A DNA stretch of 64,000 nucleotides from Nemertoderma westbladi. Its lineage: Eukaryota; Xenacoelomorpha; Nemertodermatida; Nemertodermatidae. Position 1 is the stretch's first letter, and each line of letters begins with the position of its first letter. Shown piece by piece: positions 26,561-37,816 of this stretch. Location: NCBI GenBank assembly GCA_032718475.1, contig JAUCBJ010008019.1, forward strand, positions 1 through 64,000, read 5' to 3'. The notes under the pieces are model-generated. The model was not told where the DNA came from. It saw only the letters and a program-made list of their open reading frames with translations, and made no database searches. The position numbers were made by a program, and so were the translations under genes.

Positions 26561-27065
26561 TTTAATGAAGTGCTGTATTTCAAATGTTTCAAATAGCTAA
26601 TTTAATGTAATTTTTTAAACGGCGCGCATACCCCTACAGCCCATATCCTGTAGGGGAAATAATACAGAAAACAATAATAGATTATAGACATTTAGTAGAA
26701 AGTCAGTGTTCTAGCGGCTGAATTATTGTTTCCTATTATTATATTATATTTCTTCACAGAATCGTTTTACGATGATGTATTTGCACGAATTATGGTCGTA
26801 TGTGTATTGCAAATCAGATGTTGGCATGTTTTGTAGCCTTGTTCTTCTTACCTTCGATAATTCTACATTATCTTTGAACATTGTCTCCGGTAACTTTACA
26901 TTATCCGCTAACGTCAAAAAAGAAATTATAAACAGGTTTGTAAAGTTGCAATATATAAATCTTAAATAAACTAGAAAAGCAGGCAATCTGGCTGTAAACG
27001 AAACTCTCTAAACTCAATTCGAAATTTAAGATTATACAAAAAAAACATATCAGAGATTGAACCCA
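26561..27065. other. AT-rich spacer with one small perfect hairpin
   Basis: Holds CCCCTACAG (26631-26639) and its complement CTGTAGGGG (26648-26656), a 9-bp stem with an 8-nt loop. Short open frames here show no coding character. Confidence 0.5.
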
Positions 27066-27187
27066 GTTCTGAGTTACCAGAGTGAGCTACCAGAGTGAGC
27101 CTCCAGAGTGAGCTACCAGAGTGAGATACCAGGGTGAGCTACCAGAGTAGGCTACCAGAGTGAGCTACCAGAGTGAGCTACCAGAGT
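27066..27187. repeat. 13-bp minisatellite, left fragment
   Basis: GAGTGAGCTACCA units, cut off by LINE copy C and resuming beyond it. Confidence 0.93.
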
Positions 27188-29509
27188 GGACCCAGTGGTC
27201 ACAAGTCCCAGATAGACCATATTCTGTTTCGTAGGAAATACAGGAGCTCTATACAAGACTGTAATGCATTTACACTTCGACCCTTCTCCAGTGATCACCG
27301 CCTTATTGTGGCCAAGGTAAGACTTAGTCTGCGTGCTAGCAGAACAACGAAATCTGCCTTGCCGCGGCATGACTGGTCCTCTCTGTTGCAACAGCCAAGT
27401 GTGAGATCCAGCTTCACACTACAGCTGAGCAACAGGTATGAGGCTATTGCCTCTGAGGCGGCAGATCACTGTGAGGGCTATACTGCCTTTACAGAAGCAG
27501 TTAAGTTAGCAGCTGCAGAAACAGTTCCTGTATACCCTCGAAACAGGAAAAGGGCCCCCTGGACTGACAACAAAATTCAGAAGTGCCGAAATGACCTTCA
27601 TAAGGCGCAGAAAGAGTCCCGACTCGAACAGACTACAGCGGCCAAGAATGCAGTCAAGGCTGCATCTAGGTCCCTGAACAGGCAGTACTCTGTTAATCTA
27701 CAGGAGCTAATAAACCAACAGGTTGATGCCATCAATGATGCTGACGACAGCAGGCAATCATCCCAGGCATGGAAATCAATCAATCTGCTTACTGGGCGGA
27801 AAAGCCAACCAACCACCAAGGTTAAGGCTGAATCACCAGCCGATCGCCTCAATGGTTGGAAAGCCCACTTTGAAAAGCTCCTCAATAATGACAGGGTATT
27901 GCCTGATAACTTTATAGAAGTAAAAGTGTCTGAGTCTGTACTCCCAGATATTCCCATTGGCGATATCTCCTTTGCAGAAGTGAAGGCTGCTGCAAAGAGC
28001 ATTAAGACCAATCGTGCCAGTGGAGTAGATGGTGTTCCCCCTGAGATCTTTAAAATACCTGAGTGTTTAAAGCTCATCTATCCCATCATAGTAGACATGT
28101 ACCGAACAACAAGAGTCCCACAAGAAATGAAAACAAATAAGTTGGTGCCAGTTCCCAAGAAGGGCAACCTAACACTCTATGGTTCTTTTCGGGGAATCTC
28201 ATTGATCTCGATTGCTGCAAAGCTATACAATAGGATTCTATTAAATCGCATCAGGGATCCCATTGAGAGACTGCTCCGTGGAAATCAGAATGGGTTCCGT
28301 AAAGGTCGTGGGACCATGGAGCCCATTTTGGCACTTAGAAGGATAATTGAAGAATTATCAAAAAAGAAAGACAGGCATCTGGCTGTTATCTTTGTTGACT
28401 TCTTCAAGGCCTTTGATTCAGTCTCTCGCTCACGTATGTTCAGCATACTTTCATTATATGGGATTCCTGATGAAATTATTGCAGCAATCAGATCAGTATA
28501 CGATGGTTCGACAACATTTGTGTCTACTGTTGACGGTGACACAGAACCATTTGAAGTGTTATGGGGCGTCCTCCAAGGAGACACACTTGCACCATTCTTG
28601 TTCATTATTGTGGTTGACTATGTTCTACGCATGTCCTTAGATCATCATAATGATGATGGGGTGATGATAACTCCACCTACTGGCTCTAGAAGTCGAGGAA
28701 ATCCTGCCAAGTACCTAACTGATCTAGACTTTGCTGATGACTTAGGAGTACTCTCAGAATCATTAGAGGGAGCCCAACGGCTCCTCAGCTCATTAGAACG
28801 TGCTGCTTCTAGTGTTGGTCTTTTTATTAACTCCAGAAAGACCAAAATTCTGACCGTTAACTTTGAAAGTCCTCAGCAAGTCTCTGATCGGATGAGCATA
28901 AGCTCAAAGGATGGTATGCTTGAGCATGTGGACGACTTCTGTTACCTGGGATCATGGATCCGGAAGTCAGGTGAGGACCTTCGAACACGTAAGGGAAAGG
29001 CATGGACAGCCTTGAATAGGCTTTCCAGGATTTGGAAATCACCGAGAATTAATCGGAAACTTAAGGTCCGATTATTTAGAGCAGCAGTAGTTCCAGTACT
29101 CCTCTACGGGAGTCCATGCTGGGCTCTAACTGCTGAGGACACCAAATCTCTGGATGGCACATTCACAAGAATGCTACGCCGGGTTCATTGTGTCAAGTAC
29201 AATGCACACATCTCCAACCAGACACTATATAACATTGGAGGTGTCTCATTGGTTCCCCCAAGCTTGACACTAGAACAAAATCGCCTCCGCTTTGCAGGAC
29301 ATTGCTTTCGCCGTGAGGACCAGCCAGTGCATAATCTTGTACTTTGGCAGCCTCATGGAGTGAATAAGCATGGTGGACAGCCCATGACTTTCTTGAGACG
29401 CATCTTAAAGGACACTGGCCTTAAAGATGCGGATGATCTAGCAAATGTCATGGGTGATAGGGAGTTGTGGCGGTGCAATTTTGTTGACAAGCCGGCACAG
29501 CATTCTTAA
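27188..29509 (+). pseudogene. LINE reverse transcriptase, copy C, open but lacking most of the endonuclease
   Basis: About 770 codons are open with no stop or frameshift, from the last part of the endonuclease (QIDHILF and SSDHRL retained) through the RT (FVDFFKAFDS, GVLQGDTLAPFLF, FADD) to the natural C-terminus. The family start codon and catalytic N-terminal endonuclease residues are missing, and any upstream start would come from minisatellite sequence. It is the only copy here with an unbroken RT and C-terminal region, so it is probably recent or simply unscathed. Confidence 0.9.
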
Positions 29510-29554
29510 AAATGCAGCTGCAATGCAGCATGCCGATCCTAGTAGTAGTAGTAG
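27188..29554 (+). mobile_element. RTE-like LINE, copy C (5'-truncated)
   Basis: Starts abruptly inside the endonuclease region, as expected for incomplete target-primed reverse transcription, and ends with the family 3' UTR and (TAG)n. It is inserted in the 13-bp minisatellite. The flanks AGCTACCAGAGT and AGCTGCCAGAGT may be the target duplication, but the repeat makes this ambiguous. Confidence 0.93.
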
Positions 29555-31910
29555 AGCTGCCAGAGTGAGCTACCAGAGTGAGCTTCCGGAATGAGCTACC
29601 AGAGTGAGCTACCAGAGTGAGCTTCCAGAGTGAGCTACCAGAGTGAGCTACCATAGTGAACTATCAGAGTGAGCTACCAGAGTGAGCTACCAGAGTGAGC
29701 TACCAGAGTGAGCTACCAGAGTGAGCTACCAGAGTGAGCTACCAGAGTGAGATACCAGAGTGAGCTACCAGAGGGAGCTACCAGAGGGAGCTACCAGAGT
29801 AAGATACCAGAGTGAGCTACCAGAGTAAGCTACCAGAGTGAGCTACCAGAGTGAGATACCAGAGTACGCTACCAGAGTGAGCTACCAGAGTGAGCTACTA
29901 GAGTGAGCTACCAGAGTGAGCTTCCAGAGTGAGCTACCATAGTGAACTATCGCAGTGAGCTACCAGAGTGAGCTACCAGAGTGAGCTACCAGAGTGAGCT
30001 ACCAGAGTGAGCTACCAGAGTGAGCTACCAGAGTGAGCTACCAGAGTGAGCTACCAGAGTGAGCTACCAGAGTGAGCTACCAGAGTGAGCTACCAGAGTG
30101 AGCTACCAGAGTGAGCTACCAGAGTGAGCTACCAGAGTAAGATACCAGAGTGAGCTACCAGAGGGAGCTACCAGAGTAAGATACCAGAGTGAGCTACCAG
30201 AGTGAGCTACCAGAGTGAGCTACCAGAGTGAGCTACCAGAGTGAGCTACCAGAGTGAGCTACCAGAGTGAGCTACCAGAGGGAGCTACCAGAGTGAGTTA
30301 CCATAGTGAGCTACCAGAGTGAGCTACCAGAGGGAGCTACCAGAGTAAGATACTAGAGTGAGCTACCAGAGTGAGCTACCAGAGTAGTCTACCAGAGTGA
30401 GCTACCAGAGTGAGCTACCAGAGTGAGCTACCAGAGTGAGCTACCAGAGTGAGCTACCAGAGTGAGCTACCATAGTGAACTATCAGAGTGAGCTACCAGA
30501 GTGAGCTACCAGAGTGAGCTACCAGAGTGAGCTACCAGAGTGAGCTACCAGAGTGAGCTACCAGAGGGAGCTACCAGAGTAAGATACCAGAGTGAGCTAC
30601 CAGAGTGAGCTACCAGAGTAAGCTACCAGAGTGAGCTACCAGAGTAAGATACCAGAGTGAGCTACCAGATTGAGCTACCAGAGTGAGCTACCAGAGTGAG
30701 CTACCAGAGTGAGCTACCAGATTGAGTTACCAGATTGAGTTACCAGAGTGAGCTACCAGAGTGAGCTACCAGAGTGAGCTACCAGAGTGAGCTACCAGAG
30801 TGAGCTACCAGAGTGAGCTACCAGAGTAGGCTACCAGAGCGAGCTACCAGAGTGAGCTACCAGACAGAGCTACCAGAGTGAGCTACCAGAGTGAGCTACC
30901 AGAGTAGGCTACCAGAGTGAGCTACCAGAGTGAGCTACCAGAGTGAGCTACCAGAGTGAGCTACCAGAGGGAGCTACCAGAGTAAGATACCAACCAGAGT
31001 GAGCTACCAGAGTGAGCTACCAGAGGGAGCTACCAGAGTGAGCTACCAGAGTGAGCTACCAGAGTGAGCTACCAGAGGGAGCTACCAGAGTAAGATACCA
31101 TAGTGAGCTACCAGTGTGAGCTACCAGAGTGAGCTACCAGAGTGAGCTACCAGAGTGAGCTACCGTAGTGAACTACCATAGTGAACTATCAGAGTGAGCT
31201 ACCAGAGTGAGCTACCAGAGTGAGCTACCAGAGTGAGCTACCAGAGTGAGCTACCAGAGTGAGCTACCAGAGTGAGCTACCAGAGTGAGCTACCAGAGTG
31301 AGCTACCAGAGGGAGCTACCAGAGTAAGATACCAGAGTGAGCTACCAGAGTGAGCTACCAGAGTGAGCTACCAGAGGGAGCTACCAGAGTAAGATACCAG
31401 AGAGAGCTACCAGAGTGAGCTACCAGAGTGAGCTACCAGAGTGAGCTACCAGAGTGAGCTACCAGATTGAGTTACCAGAGTGGGCTACCAGAGTGAGCTA
31501 CCAGAGTGAGCTACCAGAGTGAGCTACCAGAGTGAGCTACCAGAGTGAGCTACCAGAGTGAGCTACCAGAGTGAGCTACCAGAGTGAGCTACCAGAGTGA
31601 GCTACCAGAGTAGGCTACCAGAGTGAGCTACCAGAGTAAGATACCAGAGTGAGCTACCAGAGTGAGCTACCAGAGTGAGCTACCAGAGTGAGCTACCAGA
31701 TTGAGTTACCAGAGTGAGCTACCAGAGTGAGCTACCAGAGTGAGCTACCAGAGTGAGCTACCAGAGTGAGCTACCAGAGTGAGCTACCAGAGTGAGCTAC
31801 CAGAGTGAGCTACCAGAGTGAGCTACCAGAGTGAGCTACCAAAGTGAGCTACCAGAGTGAGCTACCAGAGTGAGCTACCAGAGTGAGCTACCAGAGTGAG
31901 CTACCAGAGA
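29555..31910. repeat. 13-bp minisatellite, right fragment (about 180 units)
   Basis: GAGTGAGCTACCA units with scattered variants such as GAGTAAGATACCA and GAGGGAGCTACCA. The variants recur in blocks, which suggests higher-order duplication. Confidence 0.97.
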
Positions 31911-31938
31911 TAAATCACTAGATTTTATCGACAATAAT

Positions 31939-32801
31939 CAGGGACGGATTATGGATTTTCGGGCCCCCGGCAGTCCCAAATTACGGGCCCCTACACCCCC
32001 CCCCCCCCCCCCCCCCCAATTACAAATTTTGAAAACCAATTACAAAAATTTTGGACCCCGTTGGTAAAAATAAATTATTATTATTTAAGTAATTAGTATC
32101 TTTCCTAGTCTTTTTTAGTTAGAAGTAGTCTTGCATAGCCCGGTATAGACTTCCTCCACTTGCTATCTCTCTCTATATATGGGGTTCTATAGATGAGAGT
32201 AATTCATCAAAGGATGAAATTGACATTCTCGTATATGTAATTATAAAATTTCCTTTATTTAATTTATAACATCTGCCTGCAAATCTTGATAAAAGTTTTC
32301 CGATAACGCAGTACAACAACCTTTTTTGATTGATCGGGTGAACCCAATATCGGCGTTTATTTCGCCGCCTATGTAAGGCATTATGCTAATATTACGTCAT
32401 CGATTTAGTTATCCATATTAAAAATTATTACTTTAGATAAAATAAAAAAACACTTATAATCTAGAAAATAATACAGATTTTTATAACTGCCAACTGAAAA
32501 TTGTTCAACCCTTTATATCTGGTCTAAGCAAATTATACAATAATTTTTATGAGCTGAAAGTTGAATGTTTATGAGTGAACCGGGCCTAATCAGGCATGGT
32601 CTGTCTCTCTATGAATGCTGCTATATGTGAGATATAAATCTTCAATGAACAGACAGAAATTAATAAATAAATGAGGTTGTTATATCAGTGAGATAATGTT
32701 CGGTAAATTTCTCTCAACTTGCGGGCCCCTTCCAACTTACGGGCCCCCGGCAGCTGCACCTGTTGCCCCCCCCCCCCCCCCCCCCCCTTAATCCATCATT
32801 G
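31939..32801. mobile_element. Non-autonomous hAT-like element
   Basis: The ends read CAGGGACGGATTATGG and, on the other strand, CAATGATGGATTAAGG (12 of 16 matching). The flanks ACAATAAT (31931-31938) and ACAAGAAT (32802-32809) match at 7 of 8 positions, the hAT target length. GGGCCCCCGGCAG blocks and C tracts (31996-32017, 32766-32787) lie inside both ends. No transposase frame is visible. Confidence 0.65.
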
Positions 32802-32809
32802 ACAAGAAT

Positions 32810-33235
32810 ATTAATAATTATCAGACGTGTAAAAATAAAATACAGATATACAAACTAGGCACAGAAATGCAACTGCTGTACATATTAAAAATATTGTCCA
32901 CATTTAATCAAATTGACTAGGCCCTACTAATGTGTCACAAACAATTATTTGAACCATTCAGACAGAGGGAAACAAAAACGGGGGTACAAAAAGGGAAATA
33001 ATTTTCTAATAATATAGACATTGGGAAGTAAAGTAAAAGTTTGTTACGTAAAAGTAAAGTGTAGGCCTAAGTAAGTTGTAACCACCCATTCCACCATTCG
33101 CCCAGTACCAATACCAATTAATTACGTTTTCAGGCATGAAAGGGCACAGACAGGCACAGACGGTCCCACGTCAATATATTCTTCCATGATGGTACCGGTA
33201 ACTATATTATAACTGTATATCCTCCATCCCTTTAG
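32810..33235. other. Spacer or upstream intron of the unrecognised gene
   Basis: No exon or repeat is visible. It ends in a pyrimidine-rich acceptor (CCTCCATCCCTTTAG) for the exon that follows, so it is probably intron. Confidence 0.5.
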
Positions 33236-33415
33236 AAGTCGCAGTTACTTCGTGAAGTCTTTATTAACCGAAGGAATCGATTCCGTATTTAACGATATCT
33301 ATTCCTACGTGACGACGGGTCAATTAGTTCCGCACATTAACTCCCAAATACCAACAATTGAATTCTATGGCTCTTCGCGGCAAATGCGCGGTTCAAATAT
33401 CGAGGATGAAAAATC
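33236..33415 (+). CDS. Unrecognised gene, exon 1 (internal)
   Basis: The exon is bounded by the acceptor CCATCCCTTTAG and the donor GTAGGT. It begins with one base completing an upstream codon and ends with two bases (TC) that join the A of the next exon. The frame encodes about 60 residues including SYFVKSLLTEG, DIYSYVTTGQLVPHI and FYGSSRQMRG. The lack of stops and matching phases support coding. I do not recognise the family, and the upstream exons are not identified. Confidence 0.6.
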
Positions 33416-33425
33416 GTAGGTTATT

Positions 33426-34318
33426 CGTAGCCTTTCGTATTATTCTGTACCATTATGGTACAGAATGGGTGGTTTTACTTCGTAGCCTTTCGTATTATTC
33501 TGTACCATTATGGTACAGAATGGGTGGTTTTACTTCGTAGCCTTTCGTATTATTCTGTACCATTATGGTACAGAATGGGTGGTTTGACTTCGTAGCCTTT
33601 CGTATTATTCTGTACCATTATGGTACAGAATGGATGGTTTTACTTCGTAGCCTTTCGTATTATTCTGTACCATTATGGTACAGAATGGATGGTTTTACTT
33701 CGTAGCCTTTCGTATTATTCTGTACCATTATGGTACAGAATGGATGGTTTTACTTCGTAGCCTTTCGTATTATTCTGTACCATTATGGTACAGAATGGGT
33801 GGTTTTACTTCGTAGCCTTTCGTATTATTCTGTACCATTATGGTACAGAATGGATGGTTTTACTTCGTAGCCTTTCGTATTATTCTGTACCATTATGGTA
33901 CAGAATGGATGGTTTTACTTCGTAGCCTTTCGTATTATTCTGTACCATTATGGTACAGAATGGATGGTTTTACTTCGTAGCCTTTCGTATTATTCTGTAC
34001 CATTATGGTACAGAATGGATGGTTTTACTTCGTAGCTTTTCGTATTATTCTGTACCATTATGGTACAGAATGGATGGTTTTACTTCGTAGCCTTTCGTAT
34101 TATTCTGTACCATTATGGTACAGAATGGATGGTTTTACTTCGTAGCCTTTCGTATTATTCTGTACCATTATGGTACAGAATGGATGGTTTTACTTCGTAG
34201 CCTTTCGTATTATTCTGTACCATTATGGTACAGAATGGATGGTTTTACTTCGTAGCCTTTCGTATTATTCTGTACCATTATGGTACAGAATGGGTGGTTT
34301 TACTTCGTAGACTTCGTA
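33426..34318. repeat. 55-bp tandem array with a perfect palindrome in each unit, intronic
   Basis: Sixteen units with exact 55-bp spacing. Each carries TTCTGTACCAT, a single T, and the exact reverse complement of the first 11 bases. Variation is nearly confined to GGGTGG against GGATGG. The array starts 11 bp after the donor of the preceding exon. Confidence 0.97.
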
Positions 34319-34408
34319 AACGGTTCGTTTTTGTAGTCTCTATGCAGTATATGATTTTTTTTTAATTTGGGACGAGTACTTGTTCAAAACTGGTTTGTAA
34401 AATTTTAG

Positions 34409-34524
34409 ATATTGGTATTACCAAAATGAAACAAAGCCGCAACCATCGGAGGAGTCGAAGAATTCAGATAAAATCGGTAGACCTTCGGAAACATCCAGGA
34501 CGAAGAGTTGGCAGGGTGTTATAG
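34409..34524 (+). CDS. Unrecognised gene, exon 2
   Basis: Acceptor AAAATTTTAG and donor GTTAGT bound an open frame that joins exon 1 in phase (TC plus A gives Ser). It encodes YWYYQNET followed by a Ser/Lys/Glu-rich hydrophilic stretch ending SWQGVI, and leaves one base, G, which completes Gly with the next exon. Confidence 0.6.
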
Positions 34525-34625
34525 GTTAGTATCTACATTTCGGCATCCATGTTAGAGGTGGGTGACACTAACCCAAATACATCAATATATATGTGAATAT
34601 CCGAGATATGTTTAATTTTTTCAAG

Positions 34626-34874
34626 GAGTACTAGAAGCTATATTCAACGTTATCGGAGACAGTGGATTGTATTTGCTGCTCCAGGACTTTAAACGATTCA
34701 CCGTATTTGCGGTTGATGTTGTCCTTATGGTTGTTGTTCACAAACTCATCTTGTCAGCCACATGGCGATTTCTCAGACTGGTTGGACTTACATCTCTTGT
34801 AGACGAAGTTAGTGAATTCCTTACCCTATACGCCGAGGGCGATGTTAATGGTGAAGCTATTGGAGACGGTATCG
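34626..34874 (+). CDS. Unrecognised gene, exon 3 (hydrophobic segment)
   Basis: Acceptor TTTTTTCAAG and donor GTTAGT flank 249 bp, phase 1 at both ends. The encoded segment VLEAIFNVIGDSG is followed by a strongly hydrophobic run around FAVDVVLMVVVHKLIL and then RFLRLVGLTSLVDEV. It could be one transmembrane helix or a buried amphipathic region. The intron before it is only 101 bp. Confidence 0.6.
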
Positions 34875-35104
34875 GTTAGTTCAGTCTAGAATTACTTAAT
34901 TGTAAAACTCAACTTGTGAAGATAAAACAGGAAACACTTCCTCTTCTACATAATAAATATATTCCCCAAAGCTATAAATATAAGTAAAAGTAACAAGATT
35001 TATTGACGAAGGATTATCTCTAATGTAGGCCACTAAATCTATGACTATCAATATTAGTTAATTTATTTTGTAAGTAACTAATATCATAAATACGTTATTT
35101 TCAG

Positions 35105-35698
35105 ATGGTATTCAGGAATCACCCATCTTAAGTGCTGCTCCTCTTCAATTCCCTATTCAAGCGGTATCTCATCCTCAACCACCCAGGCAAACAGGCTCAA
35201 TTTCTCATCCACATAATCAGACAGCGGCTAAGCCGAACCAAAGAAGTTTACCTGGATATGATTGGCACCCAGAAACTCCTCCAATAACGAAACATCGCCA
35301 AAGAGCTTCGGATGTTTATCTTCGTAACCATGGTGTTCCTGCTGTGGATTCCCAAGAGCAGTCCGGTTCAGGTGTTATTGGATCCATTCGGGATCAAAAG
35401 GTATCCGACGTCAACCTGATACCATCTCATAACCAACAATCAACGATCGCACCCCATACGCAATGTGCAACATGTTCAACTATATCACCAAACAATCAAG
35501 AAAGTTCTTATAAAGTATCTACTCTCTCCCGCCCAAGTACAATGTCATCGTCTGTCGATTGTGGTCGTATAAACCAGACTTTTGAACCGGTACCAGTTGG
35601 CTTTAATCAACATACGGCAGATGATAACGTTAATGAAAGGCCAAGACCTGCAATGATAAAGACGAACTGTTTAACATCTGTTAATGTGCAGTTGGAAG
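35105..35698 (+). CDS. Unrecognised gene, exon 4 (Pro/Gln/Ser-rich)
   Basis: Acceptor TTATTTTCAG and a strong donor GTAAGT bound 594 bp, again phase 1 at both ends. The roughly 198 residues are hydrophilic, rich in Pro, Gln, Ser and His, and probably disordered. There are short blocks such as NQRSLPGYDWHPETPP and a Cys pair, CATC. Reading past the donor quickly meets a stop inside a LINE fragment. No domain is recognised. The consistent phases of exons 2 to 5 make this gene model better than any single exon alone. Confidence 0.62.
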
Positions 35699-35739
35699 GT
35701 AAGTTTATCACTACGGTGCACAACAATGCTATTATAAGT

Positions 35740-35985
35740 CTTTGCAGGACATTTCTTTCGCCGTGAGGACCAGCCAGCGCATATTCTTGTACTTTGGCAG
35801 CCTCATGGAGTGAATAAGCATGGTGGACAGCCCATGACTTTCTTGAGACGCATCTTAAAGGACACTGGCCTTGAAGATGCGGATGATCTAGCAAATGTCA
35901 TGGGTGATAGGGAGTTGTGGCGGTGCAATTTTGTTGATGAATCGGCATGGCATTCTTAATAATGATATATTAATGCAGCTGCATT
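35740..35985 (+). mobile_element. RTE-like LINE, copy D (short 3' fragment in intron)
   Basis: About 215 bp match the C-terminal coding end of the LINE family (FRREDQPVH through the natural stop region). A rearranged 3' UTR follows. It contains a perfect 28-bp palindrome at 35965-35992 centred on GCAGCTGC. It lies in the intron after exon 4 and more diverged than the other copies. Confidence 0.88.
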
Positions 35986-36091
35986 AATATATATATTATT
36001 ATTATATGCTGCGTTATTTTTATTTAATTTGTATTTTAGGACCGAAACGCGCCGTAATTCAGTTTCATTATTTTCCGTCTTTATTATTTAG

Positions 36092-36273
36092 GATCAAATA
36101 AATACCGACCAATGAGGTGCCGCAGCGCCAACGAGATGACCAATCCGAGAACGCCAGTCGTTGCGAACCAAAAGAGGTCGCAAAGAAGTTTACCTTCAAA
36201 ACTGCAGGTGGTGGAGTGTGACGTCACCCGGGGGTGTACATGTAATTGCCACGATCTCGAGATCACGCCGTGA
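36092..36273 (+). CDS. Unrecognised gene, candidate alternative exon
   Basis: The acceptor TTTATTATTTAG fits the phase of exon 4. The frame stays open for about 60 residues, including RSQRSLPSKLQ (compare NQRSLP in exon 4) and the Cys-rich CDVTRGCTCNCH, and ends in TGA. A GTGAGT donor overlaps that stop, so it could be an alternative last exon, or an internal exon leading to the next exon in a different phase. Confidence 0.4.
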
Positions 36274-36407
36274 GTTATCGCTACTACAGCGTAGCGAATC
36301 GATTTGGTTTCAGTAAATTTAGTTAAAATACAAGTTTGATAACCAACTATATTGGTATATTGTAGAGATGATTAATGCTTTTAATATCCGGTTTATATTT
36401 ATTACAG

Positions 36408-36493
36408 ACGGGGAGTCCACCATTCTCCAACAATATGTACCAATACGAGGTGCTCCTGTGAATGCCATCAATAAAACTACCATAGATTACTAG
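36408..36493 (+). CDS. Unrecognised gene, exon 5 (terminal)
   Basis: Acceptor TTTATTACAG. Joined to exon 4 in phase 1 it gives DGESTILQQYVPIRG and ends at TAG after INKTTIDY. Joined to the candidate alternative exon in phase 2 it would instead give a Cys-rich end, CTNTRCSCECHQ, with a TAA stop. Both readings are open to a stop within the exon. Confidence 0.5.
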
Positions 36494-36529
36494 ATGTTGA
36501 ATAAGGATAATGTAAAAAACAACATGTAG

Positions 36530-36535
36530 AATAAA
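36530..36535 (+). terminator. Poly(A) signal AATAAA
   Basis: Canonical hexamer 36 bp after the stop of exon 5, supporting this as the 3' end of the unrecognised gene. Confidence 0.5.
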
Positions 36536-36664
36536 GAGATTTTCCCGTTGACTGCGATAATTAATCCGAGATTGTTGGCGGCAGAAGTTAATTATTAATT
36601 CTACATCAAAGTGTCGAAAGGGTTAAAAAATAATTTGTTTTTTAATGTATTACGTATTTCTTTT

Positions 36665-37483
36665 GGGTGCGGGTCGATTCGACCCTCGACATTTTCACCC
36701 CAACTCGATTCGCCCCACATTTTAGGGGCATATGGATCAGGGGCAAATCGACTTGGACAGTTGACTGAGTCCAATTCCAAGTCCACTTCCACTTCCACTT
36801 CCAAGTCCATTCGCCCCAGATGATATTATTGAATGCTTTACTAATATTCTTTTTAGGTACAGTACAATGATATTAGAAAGTGCAATATTGAAATCTTGTT
36901 ACAAACACATTTACCCTCGATTACGTGTAATATTTTTTAGACCTTCAATCTAATAAATTACCCTACAGTGTAAATCTTGCGTTTTATGTGTGTTAATTGT
37001 CTTTTTTAAACACATTTACCCTTGATTAGGCCTACAGTCTGACAGTACGCGTAATATTTTTTAGATCTTCAATCTATTGCAATAAATTACAGTAGAAATC
37101 TTGTTACAAACACTTTTGAACCTCGATTACGCGTAATATTTTCTCAAGATCTTATAATGTGAAACAAATTGATAAAGGTAAATCAAGCAAATCGAAATGT
37201 TGTTTCTGTCTACTTTGCTTTTAAGCTTCAATATGTTGAATCACGTGACTCACATGCAACAGTGACAACTCTCATAGGCAACTCTTGTGGCTCGGCAAAG
37301 GTTCGAACCCGCGGGACCTAGAAGCTACATAATGAATTACATGTGAAACAAATTAATATGGTGAACCTCTGGTTATCTCATCATCTACGGTACTTCTCGA
37401 TTCGCCCCAGGTCCATATGCCCCTAAAATGTGTGCCGAATCGACTTGGGGCGAAAAGGTCGAGGGGCGAATCGACCCGCACCC
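36665..37483. mobile_element. Non-autonomous DNA transposon with about 90-bp TIRs and 9-bp TSD
   Basis: Terminal inverted repeats begin GGGTGCGGGTCGATTCG and extend about 90 bp with few mismatches. The flanks ATTTCTTTT at 36656-36664 and 37484-37492 are identical. Long TIRs plus a 9-bp duplication suggest a Mutator-like origin, but no transposase is present. The interior is AT-rich. Confidence 0.85.
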
Positions 37484-37816
37484 ATTTCTTTTCCACAAAA
37501 TTGTATTTTCTCATCTCCTCACTGGCTGTTACCATAGTCCCGACAGAGGATCTCTGCGTCGCTATGGATTCATTCACAATTCGCTTTCATGTAGTGCATA
37601 CAGGTAGACGTTCCCACTATCCGCTGTTGGTCAGGTCAGGTATTCTAGGTCATTGATCAAGAAAACTTGCCACCTCCATGCAGCATAAAGGAGGTGCCAC
37701 CTGTAGCTGCATAGACCCTCTTACTAGGGCAAATCTGGTCCTGTAACTAGGAGCCCCTTCGTTCTGGGATAAGGACGCCGTTGGTCCTGGATTAAGGACC
37801 CATATACTTGGCTGCT

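Noticed and set aside
26744-26986. Overlapping 65- and 80-codon frames on both strands
   Set aside because: AT-rich spacer without splice signals, motifs or coding-like composition.
37285-37310. GGTTCGAACC as a tRNA B box
   Set aside because: No A box lies at the right distance on either strand and no cloverleaf forms; the motif is palindromic and lies inside a TIR element.
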